20,492 nt of DNA from JBCDBH01 sp039184055 (lineage in GTDB: Bacteria > Acidobacteriota > Thermoanaerobaculia > Multivoradales > J023). A program made the position numbers and the translations under genes. The notes under the pieces were generated by a model that worked only from the letters and a program-made list of their open reading frames with translations, ran no database searches and was not told the origin of the DNA. Shown one piece after another: positions 1 through 7,576 of this stretch. The number at the start of each line of letters is the position of its first letter. The stretch's first letter is position 1. The stretch is from assembly GCA_039184055.1 (NCBI GenBank), contig JBCDBH010000064.1, positions 1 to 20,492 on the forward strand. The letters run 5' to 3'.

Positions 1-691
1 CGATGATGCCGTAGCCGACGATCATGACGATCGAGGCGAGAAATTTGCCCAGGATCGTTTCTGGCGCTATGTCACCATAGCCTACTGTGGTCATCGTGAC
101 GATCGCCCAATACATGCTCTGCGGAATGCTGGTGAAACCGCTCTCGTCACTTTCGATCAAGTACATGATCGCGCCGATAATGAGCACCAGCGTGACGACC
201 GTACCCAGGAATACCGTGATTTTGTGGATACTGCCACGGAGCGCGGCGCGTAGCATTTGGCCCTCGCCGACAAAGTGCATCAGCTTGAGGACACGGAACA
301 CCCGCAGCAGACGCAGCGCTCGGATGACGATCAGACTCTGGCTGCCAACAAAGAAAAGGCTCAGGTAGCTGGGGAGGATCGACAAGAGGTCGACGACGCC
401 GAAGAAGGAGAACGCATAGCGTAGCGGATAGCGGACCGAGATCAGCCGCAGGATGTATTCGATCGTAAAGACGAACGTGAAGCCCCACTCGAGCCAGCGC
501 AGCACATCGCCCCATTCGGCACGAATGCTGTCGACACTCTCGAGACACACTGCGAGCACACTTGCGAGGATCGCGACCAGAAGGACAATGTCGAAGTTCT
601 TGCCGATCGGGGTGTCGGTACCGAAAATGATGTCGTGGACGGTATCGCGCCAGTCGTGGTCTTGGTCATGTGGAGGATCGGTGAAGCTCAT
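1..691 (-). CDS. Voltage-gated K+ channel, six-TM ion-transport family (C-terminus off window)
   Basis: Inner-membrane potassium-selective channel; 230 codons are visible and the gene continues past base 1. Seen: S1 about residues 32-53, S2 67-86 with the usual Phe and Glu (VFTIEYILRL), S3 92-115 with Asp in VVDLLSILP, and an S4 sensor with Arg at 124, 127, 130, 133 and Lys at 136, one charge every third residue. S5 follows at about 158-180, then a pore loop with the K+ filter TTVGYGD at 201-207 and the start of S6. A complete charged S4 plus a canonical filter makes a voltage-gated K+ channel of the Kv/KvAP class much more likely than a simple two-TM or cation channel. The ATG at 691-689 follows a GGAG ribosome site inside the end of the upstream permease gene and lies one base beyond its stop, so translation is probably coupled. 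Any cytosolic C-terminal regulatory domain is outside the window. Confidence 0.93.
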   Translation of the reverse strand, partial: MSFTDPPHDQDHDWRDTVHDIIFGTDTPIGKNFDIVLLVAILASVLAVCLESVDSIRAEWGDVLRWLEWGFTFVFTIEYILRLISVRYPLRYAFSFFGVVDLLSILPSYLSLFFVGSQSLIVIRALRLLRVFRVLKLMHFVGEGQMLRAALRGSIHKITVFLGTVVTLVLIIGAIMYLIESDESGFTSIPQSMYWAIVTMTTVGYGDIAPETILGKFLASIVMIVGYGII

Positions 692-692
692 G

Positions 693-2909
693 TCATCTCC
701 GACTGATCATGATGATCGGCGTGTCGGTTTCGCGCGCCACCCGAAGGAGCAGGGGACCGAAGCTCCGCCGACGCGAGCTTCGAAGGCGACGCATGCCAAA
801 GACGATTAGATCGCTGTGTCGTGCGCGGTCGACGATCTCGGCCGCCACGTCATCACGGGTCACGACATCCACCTCGGTACCAGCCATGCCGGGAAGCTCG
901 TCACGGCTCAGCCGGCGAACTTCGTTACGGATCGACACCACCCGATCGTGAAGCGTCGTGGGGCTGAGTGCGACAAGGTACGTGATCTCCCTTTCACTGG
1001 TTCGACAGAGGTGCCCGAGCAGCCGGGCGCGCAGCGTGCTCTGATCGCGTCGTCCGCCCACCGGCACCAAGACCCGGCGGACCGTATCGAGGCTCCAACC
1101 GGGTGGCGCGCGCAGCACCACGACGTCACTGTCGACGGCGTTGATCACGGCCTCGACGTTGCGTTCGACCTCACCTTCGGCCAAATGACCGAGACCGAGC
1201 AGCAAAGCCTCGCAGGCATGCGTGCGTGAGACCCGGCCGATCTCGGCCCACGGTTCGTTGGCGATGGTGATCAACGCCTCACCGGTTCGTTCAGCGGCGA
1301 AGGCCGTGGCCAACGAATGGCCGAGAATGCTCTGAGCGTCGACCAATTGTGGCGGCGGCTCACCCGCGTTCCACGACTCGGGAGGGCGGACCACCGACAA
1401 GAGCAGCACCCGGCCGACCTGCGGCGTGGTCAGCGCCTGCGCCACGCCGACCAGCGGCGCCGCGCTCGCCGGATTGGCCACCGGCACCAACACGAGTGGA
1501 TTACGTCCACGAAGCCGAACCAATTCGGGGTCGAAGGCTTCGGCGCCGGCATCCACCACCTGGGCACGTTGCCCGAAGAGCCCAGCGTAGAGCGCCGCGC
1601 CGATCAACAGCCAGACGCCACCCAGCACACCCGCCGAGGGGACGGCGATGCCCTGAAAGACGGCGAGCGCGAGACAGGCACCACCGCCGAGTACGGGAAC
1701 CAGCGGGAAAAATGGTGTCTGAAACGGTATGTCGACCAGGTCGCCCCGCCGTTTGCGCACCAAATAGGCGGCGCCGTGGGTCAGGGTGAAGGAAAGCAAG
1801 AAGATCAGCGACGATACGGCACCCGCGGCGGCCACGCTGGGTACCACGATGACGATCACCGCCACCGTGGCGGCGGTGGCGAGAATGGCGATCCGAGGCG
1901 TGCCGGTTCCACGGTCGATGTAGCCGAGCCGCGATGGCAGCGTCCGATCACGCGCCATGGCGAGCGCCATCCGTGACGCGGCGAGTAGATTGGCCTGAAG
2001 CGCCGACAGCATCGACAGCAGGCCGGCGGCGATCACCAGCCAAAACCCGGTGCGTCCCAAATAATGCTGGACCGCGCGAGGCACGATGGTTTCGGGGTTC
2101 TCGACGCTCGCCGATTGCACGTCACCACCCGGCGGCATGCCCACGGTGGCGATCAAGAAGAGCAAAGGGATGTAGATCAGCAGCGCGATGGCGAGCGAAA
2201 GCAGCATCGCCCGGGGCAGGTTGCGTTCCGGATCCCGCACCTCGCCACCTACCGCGGCGATCAGATCGAAGCCCTGAAGCGCGATGAAGGTGTAGCCCAT
2301 CGCTTGGATCAGGCCACCGATACCGGCGTAGAAAAACGGCGTCAGGTCGTCACCGACCTCGGCGACGGTCGTATCGCCCAGCGCCCAGATCCCGGCGAGG
2401 ATGAGCACGACGAACACCACCACTTTGCCGATCGTTTCCAGCTGGCCACCGCCTCCGGTGGTGCGGAGCAACATCGCGGTGTAGACGGTGATCGCGCCGA
2501 CCGCTAGGGCGATCGCGAAGAATCGGCCGGTGATCCAGGGTGGTGGCGCCACCATGAGATTGGCGATCGCCGCTTCGGCGAACACCGCGAAGCCGAGGGC
2601 GTAGAGCACCGCGGCGACGATCGAGGCGAAATAGACGATCCAGCCGACCCCGAACGCGGCCTCGACCGAGAGCACTTTCTTGGCGAAGGTGTAGGTGCCA
2701 CCCGATTCGGGAAAGGAAGCCGCCAGCTCGGCGAATGACAGTGCCGTCAGGACGGCGATGACGCCGTTGAGCGTGAACGCGATCAGGGCGCTCGGGCCGG
2801 TGGTGGCGAAGGCCGTACCGGCGAGAGCGAGAATGCCGCCACCGACGATGGCGCCGACGCCGACTCCGGTGGCGCCGAGGAGACCGATCGTGCGTTCGCC
2901 GCCGCTCAA
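693..2909 (-). CDS. APC-superfamily amino-acid permease fused to two C-terminal USP-like domains
   Basis: Membrane transporter, probably for amino acids or another small cation or amine. Residues about 5-450 (from the chosen start) form a hydrophobic, 12-helix-like APC core opening with GVGVGAIVGGGILALAG and containing SFAELAASFPESGGTYTF. The tail holds two alpha/beta USP folds, about 468-602 (starting NPLVLVPVA) and 606-738 (starting VRRVLVPVGG). Both lack the Gly-2X-Gly-9X-Gly-Ser/Thr ATP loop, so they are probably not classical ATP-binding USPs. Permease-USP fusions are known in archaeal and bacterial CAT-like transporters, and the K+ importer KimA also has a USP-like cytosolic domain. I chose the TTG at 2909-2907 because it overlaps the thioesterase stop as TTGA and gives a normal short N-terminus. 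An in-frame GTG at 2993 would add 28 Arg-rich residues and an 88-base overlap. Substrate is unknown; the K+ channel directly downstream hints at ion or membrane-potential physiology, but that is inference. Confidence 0.9.
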   Translation of the reverse strand: MSGGERTIGLLGATGVGVGAIVGGGILALAGTAFATTGPSALIAFTLNGVIAVLTALSFAELAASFPESGGTYTFAKKVLSVEAAFGVGWIVYFASIVAAVLYALGFAVFAEAAIANLMVAPPPWITGRFFAIALAVGAITVYTAMLLRTTGGGGQLETIGKVVVFVVLILAGIWALGDTTVAEVGDDLTPFFYAGIGGLIQAMGYTFIALQGFDLIAAVGGEVRDPERNLPRAMLLSLAIALLIYIPLLFLIATVGMPPGGDVQSASVENPETIVPRAVQHYLGRTGFWLVIAAGLLSMLSALQANLLAASRMALAMARDRTLPSRLGYIDRGTGTPRIAILATAATVAVIVIVVPSVAAAGAVSSLIFLLSFTLTHGAAYLVRKRRGDLVDIPFQTPFFPLVPVLGGGACLALAVFQGIAVPSAGVLGGVWLLIGAALYAGLFGQRAQVVDAGAEAFDPELVRLRGRNPLVLVPVANPASAAPLVGVAQALTTPQVGRVLLLSVVRPPESWNAGEPPPQLVDAQSILGHSLATAFAAERTGEALITIANEPWAEIGRVSRTHACEALLLGLGHLAEGEVERNVEAVINAVDSDVVVLRAPPGWSLDTVRRVLVPVGGRRDQSTLRARLLGHLCRTSEREITYLVALSPTTLHDRVVSIRNEVRRLSRDELPGMAGTEVDVVTRDDVAAEIVDRARHSDLIVFGMRRLRSSRRRSFGPLLLRVARETDTPIIMISRR

Positions 2910-3328
2910 TCCTCGTGCCCCGCGAGCCGTCCGAAGGGCGCGCGCAAGACCTCGGGAATCCTGCACGGGCGACGTGACCGAGCGTCGACCCACACGTGCT
3001 CGGTGGCACCCGTGGCGAGGGTGTTGCCATCGTGCTGCACTTCATAGGCGAAACGCAGACCACGACTGTTCAGTCGCTCGCCCCAACAGCGCACCTGCAC
3101 GGTTTGGCCATAGTGTGCCGGGCGTAGGAAGCGCGTTTCGACCTTGGTCACCACCAAGAGCACGCCCATCTCTTCGATTTCGGCGTAGTGGAAGCCGCTC
3201 AGCGCACAGAGTCGCGTTCGCGCGAGCTCGAACCAAACGATGAAGTTGGCGTGATGCACGACTCCCATCTGGTCGGTTTCCGCATAGCGAACTTCGACGT
3301 CGACCGTGGCAATGGTGGGCTCGCTCAC
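2906..3328 (-). CDS. YbgC-like acyl-CoA thioesterase (4HBT hotdog fold)
   Basis: Cytosolic single-hotdog thioesterase of 140 residues, the usual length for the YbgC/4HBT family, which hydrolyses acyl-CoA or acyl-ACP thioesters. The signature ETDQMGVVHHANFIVWFE spans residues 17-34; Asp19 is the expected catalytic acid and HHAN lies on the active-site helix. The GTG start at 3328-3326 is preceded by AGGAG at good spacing and overlaps the stop of the glycosyltransferase gene as GTGA. A longer reading to 3367 would put the start well inside that gene and is unlikely. The 3' end overlaps the permease start. YbgC sits with tol-pal in many proteobacteria, but no tol gene is visible here, so the substrate cannot be inferred from context. 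The family call is firm, the substrate open. Confidence 0.92.
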   Translation of the reverse strand: MSEPTIATVDVEVRYAETDQMGVVHHANFIVWFELARTRLCALSGFHYAEIEEMGVLLVVTKVETRFLRPAHYGQTVQVRCWGERLNSRGLRFAYEVQHDGNTLATGATEHVWVDARSRRPCRIPEVLRAPFGRLAGHED

Positions 3329-4065
3329 CTTGTGCTCCTGGAAAAAGCGTGGCGGAAAACCGTCCACAAGATTTTGTAGCCAGCCAGAATCGTACCTCGG
3401 ATCGTGCCGGTGATCTTCGAGACGCCGACGCGTTTGCGATACGAAACCGGGACATCCATCACGCGCAGGTCATGACGCAGCGCCTTGACCTGCATCTCGG
3501 CGGTCCAGCCGAAATCAGGATCACCCATGGCGAGACGCTCGTACGCGTCCCAGCGGATGGCTCGGAACGGGCCGAGATCCGTGTACTGGTGGCCATAGAA
3601 GATGCGGATGAGCACCGTGGCGATGATATTGCCGGCGCGGGCTTGGGGGAGCAGCGCGCCACGCTCGCGGGTTCCCAGCACGCGTGAGCCGATCACCATA
3701 TCGGCACGATTCTCGAGGATCGGCGCGATCACCCGTGGCAGCTCGTCGGGATGGTCCGAATAGTCGGCGTCCAAAAAGACGACGATCGCCGGTGGATCGT
3801 TCTGGCGCAGATGGTCGAGCGCCGCCAAACAGGCGCTGCCATAGCCCTGGATCTGCGCCGGCACGACCACCGCGCCCCCGTCGCGTGCCATCTCGGCGGT
3901 GCGGTCGGTGGAATTGTTGTCCGCCACCACGACCCGACGCACGGGCGGGTGTGGGATCTCAGCCAGAACGAGCGGCAACGAGGCCTCCTCGTTGTACGCC
4001 GGGATGACGACATCGACGGTGGGAGAGGCGGTGGCTGGCGAAGGGGTGGGTTCGGACATGAGCAT
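3325..4065 (-). CDS. Family 2 glycosyltransferase, DPM1/DPG-synthase-like
   Basis: Inverting GT-A glycosyltransferase that likely moves a sugar from a nucleotide donor to a polyprenyl-phosphate or other membrane acceptor. Seen: VDVVIPAYNEE (residues 17-27), VVADNNSTDRT (46-56), and the metal/nucleotide site VFLDADYSDHPDE with DAD at 99-101. GSRVLGTRERGALL and the YTDLGPFRAIR segment follow, as in dolichyl-phosphate-mannose-synthase-like enzymes. It has 246 residues and no clear C-terminal membrane helices, so it is a single-domain soluble or peripheral enzyme. The start is ATG 4065 or ATG 4059, both without a good ribosome site. An extension to 4161 would run into the divergent carbonic anhydrase gene. 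It is the promoter-proximal gene of the four-gene minus-strand unit, and its last four bases are shared with the thioesterase start. Acceptor and product are unknown. Confidence 0.9.
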   Translation of the reverse strand: MLMSEPTPSPATASPTVDVVIPAYNEEASLPLVLAEIPHPPVRRVVVADNNSTDRTAEMARDGGAVVVPAQIQGYGSACLAALDHLRQNDPPAIVVFLDADYSDHPDELPRVIAPILENRADMVIGSRVLGTRERGALLPQARAGNIIATVLIRIFYGHQYTDLGPFRAIRWDAYERLAMGDPDFGWTAEMQVKALRHDLRVMDVPVSYRKRVGVSKITGTIRGTILAGYKILWTVFRHAFSRSTR

Positions 4066-4103
4066 CGGAGGATACGACAACCAGCGCAAAGTTGTTATGG
4101 GCT

Positions 4104-4112
4104 TGCTATGCT
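4104..4112 (+). promoter_or_regulatory. Extended -10 promoter candidate for the carbonic anhydrase-aspS-aroB unit
   Basis: TGCTATGCT (TGn plus a TATGCT -10) lies 29 bases before the ATG at 4142 in the 76-base divergent spacer. No good -35 is seen, which fits an extended -10 promoter. A strong ribosome site, AAGGAGGA at 4129-4136, follows. I could not find a convincing partner promoter for the minus-strand glycosyltransferase in the same spacer. Confidence 0.4.
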
Positions 4113-4141
4113 GCGCGCCGCGTGATCGAAGGAGGATCTCG

Positions 4142-4669
4142 ATGCCCGTACACCCGTTCAAGAGTCACTATCCACAGCTCGGCAGCGATGTCTTTGTCGC
4201 CCCGTCGGCGTATCTCACCGGCGAGATCGAAGTCGGCGCCGACGTGTCGTTTTGGTTCAACACCGTTGCTCGTGGCGATGTCAATTGGATTCGCATCGGC
4301 GAACGCACCAATGTTCAGGACGGCGCGGTCCTCCATGTCACCCACGAACGTTTTCCACTCGAGATCGGGGCCGGGGTCGTGATCGGCCACGGCGCGATCG
4401 TGCACGGTTGCAAGATCGAGGATGGTGCCTTGATCGGGATCGGCGCGACGGTGCTCGATGGTGCCGTCGTCGAACGTGGCGCGTGGGTCGCGGCCGGGGC
4501 GCTGGTGGCTCCGGGCAAGGTGATTCCCGCCGGTCATATGGCGATGGGCGTGCCGGCGCGTGTCGTGCGGCCGCTACGCGACGAGGAGCGCGCGGAGATC
4601 GGTGAGATCGCCGCGCGTTATGTCGAGCTAAAAGAAACATACCGAGTCGAGCTCGGTTGGGGGTATTGA
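4142..4669 (+). CDS. Gamma-class carbonic anhydrase family protein (left-handed beta-helix)
   Basis: Hexapeptide-repeat protein of 175 residues, the normal length for the YrdA/PaaY/Cap group. Imperfect hexapeptide repeats (for example IGAGVVIGHGAIVHG and IGIGATVLDGAVV) build a left-handed beta-helix that trimerises. His65, His83 and His88 have the spacing of the three metal ligands in archaeal Cap-type enzymes and would bind Zn or Fe between subunits. Members reversibly hydrate CO2, but many have weak or no measured activity, so the reaction is inferred from family and ligands only. The ATG is set by AAGGAGGA six to twelve bases upstream; a longer frame from 3899 runs through the divergent glycosyltransferase and is rejected. 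The stop overlaps the aspS start as TGATG, so the two are probably translated together. Confidence 0.92.
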   Translation: MPVHPFKSHYPQLGSDVFVAPSAYLTGEIEVGADVSFWFNTVARGDVNWIRIGERTNVQDGAVLHVTHERFPLEIGAGVVIGHGAIVHGCKIEDGALIGIGATVLDGAVVERGAWVAAGALVAPGKVIPAGHMAMGVPARVVRPLRDEERAEIGEIAARYVELKETYRVELGWGY

Positions 4670-6456
4670 TGACGACTGAGGACAATCGACTGCCACGCCG
4701 TGGTGTCGGCACGCTACGCGCCGAAGATGTCGGCACGAGGGTGCTGCTCCGTGCCTGGGTGCACCGTCGACGCAATCTCGGTGGCTTGCTCTTTCTCGAT
4801 CTGCGTGACCGCACGGGTATCGCCCAGGCGGTCGTCGAGCCCGAAGAGTTTCCCGAGGTGGTGGCGACGCTCGATCCGGTGCGCTCGGAATGGGTGCTCG
4901 AAGTCGAGGGGCGCGTGGTCGAACGGGAGCAGAAGAACGCCGAGCTGGCGACGGGTGAGGTCGAAGTACGGATCGATCGCGCGGTGATTCTCAGCTCCTC
5001 CGACGTGCCGCCGTTCACCCTCGACGAGCGTGGCAACACCACCGAAGAGACACGGTTGCGCTATCGATTTCTCGATTTGCGGCGGCCGGAGCTGCAGCGC
5101 AATCTCATCCTTCGTGACAAGGTGGTCCTGGCGACCCGGACTTATCTCGCCGAGCAGGGTTTTCTCGACCTCGAGACACCGATTCTGACCCGTTCGACGC
5201 CAGAGGGCGCGCGGGATTTTCTCGTCCCGAGCCGGATCCACCCGGGCAACTTCTACGCGCTGCCGCAGTCACCACAGATCTTCAAACAGCTCTTCATGGT
5301 CTCGGGCTTCGATCGCTACTACCAGATCGCGCGTTGTTTTCGTGACGAAGACAATCGCGCCGATCGCCAGCCCGAATTCACCCAAATCGATCTCGAGATG
5401 TCCTTCGTCGAGGAGCGTGACGTTCAGGATCTGACCGAAGGACTCTTCGCGCGCATCTTTCCGCTCGCCGGGATCGAGGTCGAGCCGCCCTTTCCTCGCA
5501 TCACGTGGCACGACGCGATGGCGCGTTACGGCAGCGATCGACCCGATCTGCGTTTCGATTTGGAGATCGTCGATCTCACCGAGATGCTCGGCACGAGCGA
5601 GTTTCGTGGCTTTCGCGCGGCGGCCGAGTCGGGAGGCGTCATCCGCGGGTTCCGCGTCCCGGGCGCGGCGGCGGCGAGTCGAAAACAGGCCGATGGCTGG
5701 GCCGAAATCGCCCGTCGTCACGGCGCCGCGGGCGTGCTGACCTTCCGCAACAAAGACGGTGAGCCCGTATTCCAGGTGAAGAAGGCGCTCAACGAAGGTG
5801 AGCTCGACGCCACCGCGACCGCGCTCGGCGTCGAGCAGGGCGATCTGGCATTGATCGCCGCCGGGCCGGAGCGCACGATCTGTGATGCTCTGGGTGCCCT
5901 CCGTCTCGCGCTGGCGCGCGAATACGACTTGATTCCCGAGGGCGTGCACAAATTCGTTTGGGTGACCGACTTCCCGCTGGTCGAGTGGGACGACGAAACC
6001 GAGCGCTATTACGCCTTGCATCACCCTTTCACGAGCCCGGAGGTCGGTGCACTCGACACCCTCGAGGACGACCCGGGGGCGGTGGTCGCGCGCGCCTACG
6101 ACATCACCTTGAACGGCACCGAGCTCGGTGGTGGCTCGATTCGTATCCACCAGCGAGACGTCCAGGAGCGGGTCTTCCAGGTGCTCGGGATTTCGCCCGA
6201 GGAGGCGCAGTCGCGCTTCGGGTTCCTGCTCGAGGCGCTGCGTTACGGCGCGCCGCCACACGGCGGGGTGGCGCTCGGTCTCGACCGGCTGATCATGTTG
6301 ATGGCGGGTGCCGACTCGATCCGCGATGTCATCGCCTTTCCCAAGACCGCTTCGGCCACGGATTTGATGACCGAAGCACCGTCCGAGGTCGACGACGAGC
6401 AGCTCGATCAGCTCGGACTGCGTCTCGCCGAGGCTCCCGCCGCCGACGATGCCTGA
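4669..6456 (+). CDS. aspS: Aspartyl-tRNA synthetase (bacterial type)
   Basis: Cytosolic class II synthetase that charges tRNA-Asp; 595 residues, the usual length of bacterial AspRS with its GAD insertion. The N-terminal OB anticodon-binding domain begins near VLLRAWVHRRRNLGG. Class II motif 2 is seen in YYQIARCFRDEDNRADR followed by EFTQIDLEMSF, and motif 3 in GVALGLDRLIMLM. The insertion domain lies roughly at residues 290-420. In the anticodon-domain loop RRRNLGG, Leu replaces the His known in non-discriminating AspRS such as that of Pseudomonas aeruginosa (RRRDHGG), which favours a tRNA-Asp-specific enzyme; this rests on one residue. The ATG at 4669 overlaps the carbonic anhydrase stop, and the 3' end overlaps aroB by eight bases. 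The alternative TTG at 4657 would add only four residues. Confidence 0.97.
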   Translation: MTTEDNRLPRRGVGTLRAEDVGTRVLLRAWVHRRRNLGGLLFLDLRDRTGIAQAVVEPEEFPEVVATLDPVRSEWVLEVEGRVVEREQKNAELATGEVEVRIDRAVILSSSDVPPFTLDERGNTTEETRLRYRFLDLRRPELQRNLILRDKVVLATRTYLAEQGFLDLETPILTRSTPEGARDFLVPSRIHPGNFYALPQSPQIFKQLFMVSGFDRYYQIARCFRDEDNRADRQPEFTQIDLEMSFVEERDVQDLTEGLFARIFPLAGIEVEPPFPRITWHDAMARYGSDRPDLRFDLEIVDLTEMLGTSEFRGFRAAAESGGVIRGFRVPGAAAASRKQADGWAEIARRHGAAGVLTFRNKDGEPVFQVKKALNEGELDATATALGVEQGDLALIAAGPERTICDALGALRLALAREYDLIPEGVHKFVWVTDFPLVEWDDETERYYALHHPFTSPEVGALDTLEDDPGAVVARAYDITLNGTELGGGSIRIHQRDVQERVFQVLGISPEEAQSRFGFLLEALRYGAPPHGGVALGLDRLIMLMAGADSIRDVIAFPKTASATDLMTEAPSEVDDEQLDQLGLRLAEAPAADDA

Positions 6457-7555
6457 TCCGGTGGTTCGCGATCTCGAGCTGGCCGATGGCACCACGACTC
6501 CGATCGTGATCGGAGTCGGTGCCTTCGAGCACGGTGCCGACCGGATCGGCGCCTGGCTCGCCGGTCGCACCGTCTTCGTCTTGTCGTCGCCGACGGTGCG
6601 AGGTCTGTGGGGGCACGCCACAACGGCCCTCACGCGGGACGCGGCGCGCGTCGTCGAGCTCGAGGTCGTCGACGGCGAAGCGGCGAAAACCGTCGCTACC
6701 GCCGAGACGCTGTGGCGAGAGATGCTCGCCCAGGGAGGCAAACGCGACAGCCGACTGCTCACCCTCGGTGGTGGCAGCGTCGGGGATCTCGGCGGGTGGG
6801 TCGCCGGGTGTTTTCTCCGCGGGATCGAATACGTCCAGCTACCGACCACGCTGCTCGCCCAGGTCGATGCGTCGGTCGGTGGCAAAACCGGGGTCGATCT
6901 TCCGGGTGGGAAGAACACCGTCGGCCTTTTTCATCATCCGGCCGCCGTGCTCGCCGATACCCGGGTCCTGACCACCTTGTCACGTGACCTGCGACGAGCC
7001 GGTCTCGTCGAGGTGGTCAAGATGGCCTATCTGCTCGATCCGGCGCTCCTTACCCGAGTCGAGAACGATCTCGAAGCCTTGCTCGAGGGCGATGTCGAGC
7101 GCCTGGCGACGGTGGTCGACGGCGCGGTCGCGGCGAAATGCTCCGTGGTCGTATCCGATCCACGTGAAGGCGATCGACGACGCTTGCTCAACTTCGGTCA
7201 TACCCTCGGTCACGCCATCGAAGCGGCACTGGGCTATAGCGAGATGCAGCACGGTGACGCGGTGGGCTGGGGCCTGCTTTTCGCGCTTCGACTCGCCGAG
7301 CGTCGAGGCCTGGGCACCGAGGTCGCCGATCGTCTACGTCGACTTCTCGACCGTTTCGACCTACCGCCCCTTCCCGAGCTCGATCCCGATCGATTGATCG
7401 CGCTGATGGCCGGTGACAAAAAGGCCCGTGAAGACGGCTTGGTGTGGGTCCTGCCGCGTGATCTCGGCGTGGGGGAGATGGTGAGCGGTATCGGCAACGA
7501 CGAGGTGCGGACCGAGCTGATCGCATTCCTCAATGATCCCTTCGCCTCGGTCTGA
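6449..7555 (+). CDS. aroB: 3-dehydroquinate synthase
   Basis: Second step of the shikimate pathway: converts DAHP to 3-dehydroquinate using NAD and a divalent metal in the cytosol. At 368 residues it has the typical length. Seen: the NAD-binding loop GGGSVGD (107-113), then GCFLRGIEYVQLPTTLLAQV and DASVGGKTGVDLPGGKN. The three metal ligands are Glu188 (in AGLVEVVKM), His251 (in FGHTLGHAIE) and His268 (in QHGDAV). The phosphate-binding Lys residues in GDKKAR are also present. The ATG lies inside the end of aspS (eight-base overlap), which implies coupled translation. All expected catalytic residues are intact. Confidence 0.97.
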   Translation: MPDPVVRDLELADGTTTPIVIGVGAFEHGADRIGAWLAGRTVFVLSSPTVRGLWGHATTALTRDAARVVELEVVDGEAAKTVATAETLWREMLAQGGKRDSRLLTLGGGSVGDLGGWVAGCFLRGIEYVQLPTTLLAQVDASVGGKTGVDLPGGKNTVGLFHHPAAVLADTRVLTTLSRDLRRAGLVEVVKMAYLLDPALLTRVENDLEALLEGDVERLATVVDGAVAAKCSVVVSDPREGDRRRLLNFGHTLGHAIEAALGYSEMQHGDAVGWGLLFALRLAERRGLGTEVADRLRRLLDRFDLPPLPELDPDRLIALMAGDKKAREDGLVWVLPRDLGVGEMVSGIGNDEVRTELIAFLNDPFASV

Positions 7556-7562
7556 TCCAAGA

Positions 7563-7568
7563 TAGAAT
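7563..7568 (+). promoter_or_regulatory. -10 hexamer (TAGAAT) abutting the HD-GYP start
   Basis: TAGAAT ends eight bases before the ATG at 7577, and no Shine-Dalgarno sequence is visible between them. A weak -35 (TTCGCC) lies 16 bases upstream, inside the end of aroB. If used, transcription would start at or within a base or two of the ATG, giving a leaderless or near-leaderless mRNA. The position is read directly; the function is inferred. Confidence 0.4.
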
Positions 7569-7576
7569 CCCGCGTC

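Noticed and set aside
1317..1976. Plus-strand frame of 219 codons inside the permease gene
   Set aside because: His/Arg/Gln-rich translation typical of an antisense shadow; the permease reading is intact on the other strand.
2910..2993. Longer start of the permease at GTG 2993
   Set aside because: It would overlap the thioesterase by 88 bases and add an Arg-rich leader; the TTG at 2909 gives a four-base TTGA overlap and a normal permease N-terminus. It remains possible.
4066..4161. Longer start of the glycosyltransferase at 4161
   Set aside because: The extra 32 residues are not family-like and would overlap the start and ribosome site of the divergent carbonic anhydrase gene.
5269..6918. 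Antisense 549-codon frame across aspS and aroB
   Set aside because: It spans two overlapping, fully conserved housekeeping genes and has no family features.
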